Positions 31,605 to 37,290 of a DNA stretch of 37,290 nt are shown in pieces. The DNA comes from Candidatus Aminicenantota bacterium. GTDB lineage: Bacteria; Acidobacteriota; Aminicenantia; Aminicenantales; Aminicenantaceae. The number at the start of each line of letters is the position of its first letter. Positions within the stretch are counted from its first letter, which is position 1. The stretch covers positions 1-37,290 of the forward strand of contig QMPV01000009.1 of NCBI GenBank assembly GCA_003648765.1. Reading direction: 5' to 3'. The position numbers were made by a program, and so were the translations under genes. The notes under the pieces were generated by a model. That model searched no databases, was not told where the DNA came from, and saw nothing but the letters and a program-made list of their open reading frames with translations.

Positions 31605-32912
31605 ATGGATATCTACAATTTAATCAGTGCTGGGGGATTAATTATCCTGCCTTTGGTGGCTTGGACTCTTTCTGAAAATCGTCGTGTGATTAACTGGCGA
31701 GTCATCGGGTGGGGTTTAGGCTTACAACTTCTCTTCGCTCTGTTTGTCTTCATTGCTCCGGTGGGCACAAAATTCTTCCTGTTAATCAACAAAGCCGTAG
31801 TAGTTGTCCTTGATAGTGCCACAGCCGGAACAAAATTTCTCTTTGGCAGGCTAGCGCTTCCTCCTGGCACCACCAATGAGGCCGGCGAAAGTTCCTTAGG
31901 TTATTTCCTGGCTTTTCAGGCCTTACCCACCATAGTTTTCTTTGCGGCTATGGTGAATGCTCTCTACTACTTGAAGGTCATGCCCCGCCTTATTCAAGGA
32001 TTTTCCTATATTTTTACTCGATTAATGAAAATAAGTGGAGCCGAATCGCTGTGTGCTTCCAGTAATATTTTTGTCGGGATAGAATCGGCGCTCGTTATTC
32101 GGCCTTACCTCCAAAATATGACCCGCTCAGAACTAGCCACCATTCTCTCCGCCGGTATGGGCACCATCGCCTCCACCGTGCTGGCTCTCTATGTCTTTAC
32201 TTTGCAAAACCAGTTACCGACCATCGCCGGTCATCTGGTTTCAGCCTCTTTCCTTTCCGTGCCGGCTGCCGTGATTATGGCCAAGTTACTGGTGCCGGAG
32301 ACCGGTCGTCCCCTCACTTTGGGGGTGGACGTCAAGCCTTTTTATGAACAGGAGGATAACCTTATTGTTTCCATCATCAATGGAGCTCAAAGTGGCTTAA
32401 AACTTTTAGGAGGAATCGTCGCCCTTCTCCTGGCCTTTCTGGGATTACTAGCCCTCCTTGATCTTTTCCTGGGCTATGGCGGCGGTTTGATTAATAATTG
32501 GTTCGGTCTCCATCTCGATATATCCATCAAAGGAATCCTGGGTTACGTTTTCTATCCCTTCACCCTGATCATCGGGGTTCCTCCAAGTGACGCCTTAGAG
32601 ATAGCTAAAATTATTGGTGAAAGAACTGTGGCCACCGAAGTAGTGGCCTACCAACATCTGGCGGAATTAATGAAAGCCGGGGCTCTCCATCATCCTCGTT
32701 CCGCCATAATTGCTTCTTATGTGCTCTGTGGATTTGCTCATATTGCCTCACTGGCTATTTTTGTCGGAGGGATAGGAGCCTTGGCTCCCGATAGACTAAA
32801 GGATCTCAGTCAACTGGGCTTCAAAGCCCTGCTAGCGGCCACCCTGGGATGCTTGATGACCGGCGCTGTAGCCGGGTTATTTTTTAGTCAAGCCACTGTT
32901 TTGTTCCATTAG
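31605..32912 (+). CDS. nupC: Concentrative nucleoside transporter (CNT/NupC family)
   Basis: The 435-residue polytopic protein has the CNT signature GAESLCASSNIFVGIESALVIRPYL region (about 145-170), GYFLAFQALPTIVFFAA before it, and GVPPSDALEIAKIIGERTVATE further on, which forms the second nucleoside-binding half. CNT proteins import nucleosides with Na+ or H+. The TM pattern and length are normal. GGAAAAGGGAG precedes the ATG. It lies 55 nt after yggU and may be in the same unit. Nucleoside uptake fits a scavenging lifestyle. Confidence 0.93.
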   Translation: MDIYNLISAGGLIILPLVAWTLSENRRVINWRVIGWGLGLQLLFALFVFIAPVGTKFFLLINKAVVVVLDSATAGTKFLFGRLALPPGTTNEAGESSLGYFLAFQALPTIVFFAAMVNALYYLKVMPRLIQGFSYIFTRLMKISGAESLCASSNIFVGIESALVIRPYLQNMTRSELATILSAGMGTIASTVLALYVFTLQNQLPTIAGHLVSASFLSVPAAVIMAKLLVPETGRPLTLGVDVKPFYEQEDNLIVSIINGAQSGLKLLGGIVALLLAFLGLLALLDLFLGYGGGLINNWFGLHLDISIKGILGYVFYPFTLIIGVPPSDALEIAKIIGERTVATEVVAYQHLAELMKAGALHHPRSAIIASYVLCGFAHIASLAIFVGGIGALAPDRLKDLSQLGFKALLAATLGCLMTGAVAGLFFSQATVLFH

Positions 32913-33111
32913 AACTAAAAAAATTCAATTGTCCGGGAAAAAAGATTGACGGTTAACCCCTTGAATTAAGGAAATAAAGAGGCAGAGAAATAAAAATTAT
33001 TAAGTTCAATCAAAAAGCAAACTCTCAGGGCCTTAAAAAAATATTATTTTTTTATACTGCGCTTGATTTTCTTGAGGTAAAGTTCGCCTTGGGCCTCCTC
33101 TCGTGGTTCGC

Positions 33112-34236
33112 TCAATGAGATGATTTGTTTGGCCAGCGGACCAGATAACGCCGGACAACCTGATAGCCCTCTTCGTTGTCTTCAATGGAAAAGACCCGGT
33201 CTCCCTGCCAATAAAAGGGAGTGGCTGAAGTCAGAGACCGGGCTAAAAATTTTCCCTGTGGGCTAAAAATATCCATCCAAGACTTCTTTTCCCGCCGGCC
33301 TTTCTCATAAGTCCCCACGTACACGCGGTCAGCCGGATCAACTGAAAGCGCTCTAATAGGCGGAAAATACTCAGAAAAAACCAGACTCTCCTTAATATTT
33401 ACGCCCTGAGTGGTGGACATTTTGGCTAGAATCTCCTCTATATCCTTCTTGGTTATTTTCACCTTCTTATATTTCTTTTTAACCACCTGAAACAGCTTAC
33501 CCTGGGGGCTGTAATATTTGATTTCATAGCGGTCGTTCTTGGCGTATAAAATGTTACCGCGGGAATCAAATTGATAAAAAGTCGCCAAGTTAAAGAGATT
33601 AATTTTTCCTTGTAAAGGGTTAGGAAATTCATATTTATCCAACTGGAAAACTTCGCTCAAATCAGGCCGGAACTTCTTGATTACAAAGAACATTTTCTTC
33701 TCTTCAACTACAATCTCCCGAGCGATAAAATTTCCTTCCTTGTCCAGCAGGAGATTCACCAGGCCGAGTTTGGTGGCCAATGATTTTTCTTCCAGAAATT
33801 TACCTTCCCGGGAAAAGAAAATTATTTTCCGTCTCAGGACATCTTCCACCATCAACCGGCCATCACTGGTAAGATTAACTCCTCCAGGCATGCCTAATTC
33901 TCCTGGCCCTTGCCCCTTTTGGCCGAAAGAACGGACCAATTTACCTTTCGGACTAAAGACTTTGATCTTGGCTGCCTTGGCATCAGCTACATATATATAA
34001 CCAGCCTCATCAACTACTAGTCCGAGGGGTTGAGCCAAGCCTTCTTCAGGGTCATCACTTGCTCCAACCGTCAATTCCAGCTCAAAGACTACTGGTTTTG
34101 TCCAAACTGGACGGTCATTATTCTCAATTATTTTGACTCCTTTGACTGTCCTGACTTTTTGGCCCCCCAAAACCGGACAAAAAAGCACTCCAATTAAGAA
34201 AATAGTGACTAACATGTAAGGGCGTAAAGGCCTCAT
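33112..34236 (-). CDS. Exported 6-bladed beta-propeller (NHL-like) protein
   Basis: I use the ATG at 34236, 7 nt after AGGAGG; the upstream TTG codon is unlikely. The 374-residue product has a signal peptide (YMLVTIFLIGVLFCPVLGG), then repeated blades: GLVVDEAGYIYVADAKAAKIKVF, SPKGKLVRSFGQ followed by KGQGPGELGMP, TSDGRLMVED, and DSRGNILYAK. GxGPGEL is typical of this family, which is abundant in Aminicenantes and Bacteroidota. The role is unknown; binding of a ligand or surface polymer is possible. The pseudogene at 2143-3034 is a decayed relative. Confidence 0.88.
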   Translation of the reverse strand: MRPLRPYMLVTIFLIGVLFCPVLGGQKVRTVKGVKIIENNDRPVWTKPVVFELELTVGASDDPEEGLAQPLGLVVDEAGYIYVADAKAAKIKVFSPKGKLVRSFGQKGQGPGELGMPGGVNLTSDGRLMVEDVLRRKIIFFSREGKFLEEKSLATKLGLVNLLLDKEGNFIAREIVVEEKKMFFVIKKFRPDLSEVFQLDKYEFPNPLQGKINLFNLATFYQFDSRGNILYAKNDRYEIKYYSPQGKLFQVVKKKYKKVKITKKDIEEILAKMSTTQGVNIKESLVFSEYFPPIRALSVDPADRVYVGTYEKGRREKKSWMDIFSPQGKFLARSLTSATPFYWQGDRVFSIEDNEEGYQVVRRYLVRWPNKSSH

Positions 34237-34283
34237 CAAACTCTCCTCCTAAATTACATGGTCAAACTTCAAAAGCTTTACTT

Positions 34284-34289
34284 ATTATA
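34284..34289 (-). promoter_or_regulatory. -10 element of the beta-propeller gene
   Basis: A perfect TATAAT on the minus strand lies about 48 nt upstream of the ATG. The -35 position is only T-rich, so the promoter call rests on the -10 box. Confidence 0.4.
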
Positions 34290-34698
34290 TGCTATCTCCC
34301 TGGACAAAAAAATAAGAATATTATTCAAGATAGACCTTCTTGTTTTGCTTCCCCCTGGAATCTGTTCTGCTTGAATAGGTCCAAAAATTATTTGCTCAGG
34401 CCAGAAGTTGATTTTCCCAACCCGCTAGTTTTGGCCGCTAACTCTTGTTTCCGGCCACAAAAGAAAATTTTGCTTTAGAGAATATCTTGAGAAAGATAAT
34501 TACCTTTTCCTTCCTCTAATAATATTGCTAGAGGAAATCGAGAAATCACTCAACTGAGATTTTACTCGAAGGAGAGAACTAACCTTGACTCTCAGAAGAA
34601 GCTTAGCCTTGACTTGAGGCCAATATTTCCTCTAAGCTATTCCTCCCAGCCCCAAACTCTTGGAGCAAATTCTTCGGACCAAGCTGAGGATAAAACTA
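34290..34698. other. Intergenic region with a hairpin, no recognisable gene
   Basis: The only clear structure is a perfect hairpin TTCCTCTA (34511-34518) / TAGAGGAA (34529-34536) with a 10-nt loop, not followed by a T tract. No other gene or motif is evident. Confidence 0.4.
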
Positions 34699-34887
34699 AT
34701 GAAAAAATGGCTATTTCTCTGTTGCGGATTAATACTTATCTACTTCCTGGGAAACTGGGGGAAGGTTCGACGTTCATCTCATCCTCTATTAGTCCGAATT
34801 AATCAAAGCATTTCTTTAGTAGTCTGGATACTTCTGTTGGCTTATACTTTTTCCTTCATTTATTGGCTGGTAACTGAAGTCTTTTAA
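34699..34887 (+). CDS. Small two-helix membrane protein (hypothetical)
   Basis: From the ATG at 34699 a 62-residue frame encodes MKKW, then a hydrophobic segment (WLFLCCGLILIYFLGNW), a short basic polar loop (KVRRSSHPLLVR) and a second hydrophobic segment (SLVVWILLLAYTFSFIYWLV). GAGGA lies about 9 nt before the start. The helix-loop-helix layout with positive charges at the N-terminus and in the loop is typical of a real small membrane protein. I do not recognise a family. It lies 104 bp before the AlkD-like gene. Confidence 0.5.
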   Translation: MKKWLFLCCGLILIYFLGNWGKVRRSSHPLLVRINQSISLVVWILLLAYTFSFIYWLVTEVF

Positions 34888-34956
34888 GGCCAAACTTAAT
34901 TGTTGAAAAAGAGCGCAATAAACAGTCCCTGGAGGAAATTTGGCTTAACTTTGATT

Positions 34957-34972
34957 AATTAATATATTAATT
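34957..34972. promoter_or_regulatory. 16-bp palindrome upstream of the AlkD-like gene
   Basis: AATTAATATATTAATT is a perfect palindrome ending 19 nt before the ATG at 34992. It could be an operator overlapping the promoter, or chance in AT-rich DNA. Confidence 0.3.
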
Positions 34973-34991
34973 TCATTGGGGAAGCAGAAAA

Positions 34992-35735
34992 ATGAATCAA
35001 GAACTTTCTCCTCAACAAGCAGCCGAAAACATAATCACATATTTAAAACAACTAGCTGAACCTCATTTCGCTCATCAAAGCCAGCGCTTTTTCAAAACTC
35101 CAGTAGTGCTTTTAGGTATTCGAGCCGGCCAACTCCGCCAGGTAGCCAAAGAATTTTACACCCAAATAAAAAACTCCTGGACACTTAATCAAGTTCTCGA
35201 ATTCAGTGAATATCTTTTTGGCTCTCCCTATGTAGAAATCCGCACTTTGGCTATTTTTGTTTTGGGGTATTATTCGAAATGGCTCAAAAAACATCATTTA
35301 AAATTAATAAAAACTTGGTTGGAGAAAAACTATTGCGACAACTGGGCTTTAATTGACTATTTTTGTCCCCAAATTCTCAGTCCCCTCCTCCTGAAAAATC
35401 CCGAACTAAGCCGGGAAATCCTTACCTGGACTGAATCGGTCAATAAATGGGTCCGTCGGGCAGCTGTTGTCTCTTTTATCCAGCCTGTCCGGCAAAGCCT
35501 CTTTCTCTCTGAGGCCTACCAAGTAGCAGAAAAGCTTTTTGAGGACAAAGAAGACCTCATTCAGAAAGCCATCGGCTGGCTTCTGCGTGAAGTCGGTAAA
35601 AAGAACATGGCCCGTTTAGAAAAGTTTCTCCTTCTCCATGGGCCAAGAATTCCCCGGACAACTCTGCGTTATGCCATCGAACGTTTCCCTGAAGACAAAC
35701 GACGGATAATCCTGAAAGAAACCCGACTGAAATGA
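34992..35735 (+). CDS. AlkD-like DNA alkylation repair protein (HEAT-like repeats)
   Basis: The 247-residue, almost fully helical protein matches the AlkD family: NWALIDYFC, NKWVRRAAVVSF, DLIQKAIGWLLREVGK and PRTTLRYAIERFP near the C-terminus. AlkD glycosylases remove bulky or cationic alkylated bases without flipping them. The conserved aromatic and acidic residues of the family are present (W and D in NWALID), but I cannot confirm activity. GGGGAAG precedes the ATG. It converges on the Xaa-Pro peptidase gene. Confidence 0.88.
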   Translation: MNQELSPQQAAENIITYLKQLAEPHFAHQSQRFFKTPVVLLGIRAGQLRQVAKEFYTQIKNSWTLNQVLEFSEYLFGSPYVEIRTLAIFVLGYYSKWLKKHHLKLIKTWLEKNYCDNWALIDYFCPQILSPLLLKNPELSREILTWTESVNKWVRRAAVVSFIQPVRQSLFLSEAYQVAEKLFEDKEDLIQKAIGWLLREVGKKNMARLEKFLLLHGPRIPRTTLRYAIERFPEDKRRIILKETRLK

Positions 35736-35749
35736 TTTTAGGAAAAAGT

Positions 35750-35767
35750 AATTAGTTTTAACTAATT
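35750..35767. terminator. Bidirectional AT-rich hairpin between alkD-like and M24 genes
   Basis: AATTAGTT (35750-35757) and AACTAATT (35760-35767) form a perfect 8-bp stem with a TT loop. T-rich DNA follows on both strands (TCTTCTTTTC plus; TACTTTTTCC minus). It overlaps the stop codon of the M24 gene. The stem is weak in GC but well placed between convergent genes. Confidence 0.5.
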
Positions 35768-37114
35768 TCTTCTTTTCAGAAGGGACTCTACTTCCTCTAA
35801 TTCTTTAGGCACACCGGCCGTTAAAACTTCACAACCTTCCGCCGTAATCAAAACCGTGTCCTCCAACCTAATCCCCCAACCTTTTTCTGGATAATAAAGA
35901 GCAGGCTCAATGGCAAAAACCATACCTTCTTCCAAGGGGATCCCTCGGGGACCAACATCGTGAGTAGCTAAACCCACATAATGACCAATTCCCCCTTTTA
36001 ACCCCCGGGAATCCAGCCCTTTCTTCTTCAAGACACTCTGGACATGAGCTTGAACATCCCGACTGGTTACTCCCGGCCGATAAAATTCCAAACAGGCTTT
36101 TAAAACTGCCAAAACAATCCGGTAGGCTTCTTTCTGCTCGGGAGTGAACGCTCCGGACACGGGCCAGGTCCGAGTGATATCAATGCACATATGATCCAAA
36201 TCTCCGCCGAAATCCATAAGGACTAAATCACCCTCCTTCATCCGGCGGTCGTTACGGTCATAGTGCATTACACAAGAATTTGGTCCAGAGGCAACAATTG
36301 GTGGGTAGGCAAATCCCCGGGCACCGTGGCGAAAAATAACAAACAGGGCAGCTGCTTCCAACTCATATTCAAAAGCCCCGGGGCGGGTGGCCAACATAGC
36401 TTGTTTGATGGCCTCGGCAGAAATTCGGCCGTTATGGCGAAGAATGGCAATTTCAGCCGGTGTTTTAATTAACCGGAGACGATCTATATAAGGAGTAACA
36501 TCTTTGAAAACACAGGCCGGATACCTCTCCCGCAGTTTTTGGACCCGATAATTGTCTAAAGTTAATTGATCATTATAATGAAGCCGATGGCGACGACCCA
36601 CAAAAATTCTTGTCTCCCACCGAGCTTGGTCAACTTCATCCCTAGGTTGAAGACGCACATAAAGACATAATCCTTGGCGAGGCAGTGTTCGGGCGAGAAA
36701 CTCATCCAGATAGCTCACCGGATATATTTCAGCTAGACCAAGTTTAGTCTTAGCTCGCGGCCTCTGGAGAAGATTGGGGCCTTCAAATAAAATCTCTCGC
36801 TCTGTTTGACGAGGAAGAAAAAGATAGGACTTTTTAGCTTGAGGAACCATCGCTAAGACCGCGCCTGGGTCTTCTAGACCGGTAAAGTAGAAAAAGTCAT
36901 TATCCTGACGAAAATGACGACCTGGCTGGAGCATTGGTTCTCCAAATAAAAGAATAACACCTTCTTTCACTTGAGCCATCAATCTCTGACGCCTCTGGAT
37001 AAACTCGTCTGGAGGGTAGCCAATTCTAGCGGCCAAAATTACCCCTACGAGAACCAAGCCCCACCAGCAGCTAACCAGCAAAACTTTTCTTCTGAGCTTA
37101 AATTTATCTATCAT
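35762..37114 (-). CDS. Xaa-Pro aminopeptidase (M24B) with N-terminal signal or anchor
   Basis: The 450-residue product has an N-terminal hydrophobic segment (KVLLVSCWWGLVLVGVILAA, residues ~10-29), an aminopeptidase P N-terminal domain (~34-180) and the pita-bread catalytic domain. All five metal ligands are visible: D301 (LMDFGG), D312 (CIDITR), H378 (GIGHYVG), E403 (AIEPALYYP) and E418 (RLEDTV). It removes an N-terminal residue preceding proline. The leader segment suggests it works outside the cytoplasm, unlike most PepP proteins, and together with the DPP-IV-like enzyme would degrade proline-rich peptides. Confidence 0.93.
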   Translation of the reverse strand: MIDKFKLRRKVLLVSCWWGLVLVGVILAARIGYPPDEFIQRRQRLMAQVKEGVILLFGEPMLQPGRHFRQDNDFFYFTGLEDPGAVLAMVPQAKKSYLFLPRQTEREILFEGPNLLQRPRAKTKLGLAEIYPVSYLDEFLARTLPRQGLCLYVRLQPRDEVDQARWETRIFVGRRHRLHYNDQLTLDNYRVQKLRERYPACVFKDVTPYIDRLRLIKTPAEIAILRHNGRISAEAIKQAMLATRPGAFEYELEAAALFVIFRHGARGFAYPPIVASGPNSCVMHYDRNDRRMKEGDLVLMDFGGDLDHMCIDITRTWPVSGAFTPEQKEAYRIVLAVLKACLEFYRPGVTSRDVQAHVQSVLKKKGLDSRGLKGGIGHYVGLATHDVGPRGIPLEEGMVFAIEPALYYPEKGWGIRLEDTVLITAEGCEVLTAGVPKELEEVESLLKRRN

Positions 37115-37136
37115 TCAGTTCCCCCCTCAAACCAAA

Positions 37137-37165
37137 ATTATATTAATAATAAATACCATTGTCAA
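37137..37165 (-). promoter_or_regulatory. Consensus sigma-70 promoter of the Xaa-Pro peptidase gene
   Basis: On the minus strand TTGACA (37165-37160), a 17-bp spacer and TATAAT (37142-37137) are all perfect. Transcription should start near 37130, so the leader is only about 15 nt and holds little more than the G-rich ribosome site (GAGGGGGG) before the ATG at 37114. This is the best sigma-70 promoter in the window. Confidence 0.85.
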
Positions 37166-37290
37166 CTAGACTGCTTCAGGTATAATTAATTTAGAGAATC
37201 AAGTCAATCTTTAATCCTTAATCCTAGAGAAAAAAATTTATGTCTTAAAAAAAACCTAAAATTCCCTCTTCTCATTTCAACTGTCAATAA

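Noticed and set aside
34614-34802. 62-codon frame overlapping the small membrane protein
   Set aside because: It has no start signal and low-complexity Ser/Pro-rich content; the other frame (34699-34887) has a clear two-helix pattern.
1-37290. CRISPR array, rRNA or tRNA genes, or phage genes
   Set aside because: No regularly spaced repeats, no RNA gene signatures and no phage structural or integrase genes were seen on either strand.

Overview
The window looks like a piece of chromosome from an anaerobic, Gram-negative-type bacterium, probably assembled from a metagenome. The signs are a moderate GC content, many exported proteins with N-terminal hydrophobic signals, 6-bladed beta-propeller proteins, a DUF5117-type zinc protease, a dipeptidyl-peptidase IV-like enzyme and Hdr/hydrogenase genes. 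This mix suggests an Acidobacteriota/Aminicenantes-like peptide-degrading anaerobe. That placement is inference from gene content only. There is no rRNA, tRNA, CRISPR array or intact insertion sequence.

Layout. (1) 1-594 is the 3' end of a [NiFe]-hydrogenase large-subunit gene. Its reading frame runs, without a stop, into a hydrogenase maturation endopeptidase domain; a nested inverted repeat with a T tract follows. (2) 874-5525 holds a VKOR-DsbA fusion, a decayed beta-propeller pseudogene and an exported metzincin-type zinc protease. (3) 5811-14320 is the main redox cluster. A near-perfect sigma-54 promoter precedes two single-domain receivers (the first with Glu in place of the phospho-acceptor Asp), then hdrC, hdrB, a 1132-residue HdrA carrying an inserted GltD/NfnB-like flavoprotein, a receiver-histidine kinase, a second stand-alone hydrogenase protease, hypB and hypA. 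(4) 14507-23239 holds a ~110 kDa NAD-type glutamate dehydrogenase, a DPP-IV-like peptidase, a methyltransferase/UbiA pair, an MgtC-like membrane protein and rdgB. (5) 23367-29279, minus strand, holds comEA, xerC, topA, dprA and a tandem universal stress protein. (6) 29280-32912 starts with 0.9 kb of non-coding DNA carrying a 122-bp element with terminal inverted repeats, then DUF1573, yggT, yggU and nupC. (7) 32913-37290 holds an exported beta-propeller protein, a small membrane protein, an AlkD-like HEAT-repeat protein and an exported-looking Xaa-Pro peptidase with a textbook sigma-70 promoter.

How the genes fit together. The hydrogenase tail, the two M52 proteases, HypA/HypB and the HdrCBA set suggest an organism that makes a soluble [NiFe]-hydrogenase and links it to a flavin-based, possibly electron-bifurcating, Hdr complex. 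This complex could exchange electrons among H2, ferredoxin, NAD(P)H and a disulfide or other acceptor. The receivers, the kinase and the sigma-54 promoter in the same transcription unit suggest regulated expression or activity. The exported peptidases and the catabolic-type glutamate dehydrogenase fit growth on peptides, where NADH and reduced ferredoxin must be reoxidised.

The most unusual points are the hydrogenase-protease fusion, the nested HdrA-GltD architecture and the sigma-54-driven signalling/redox operon with a Glu-type receiver.
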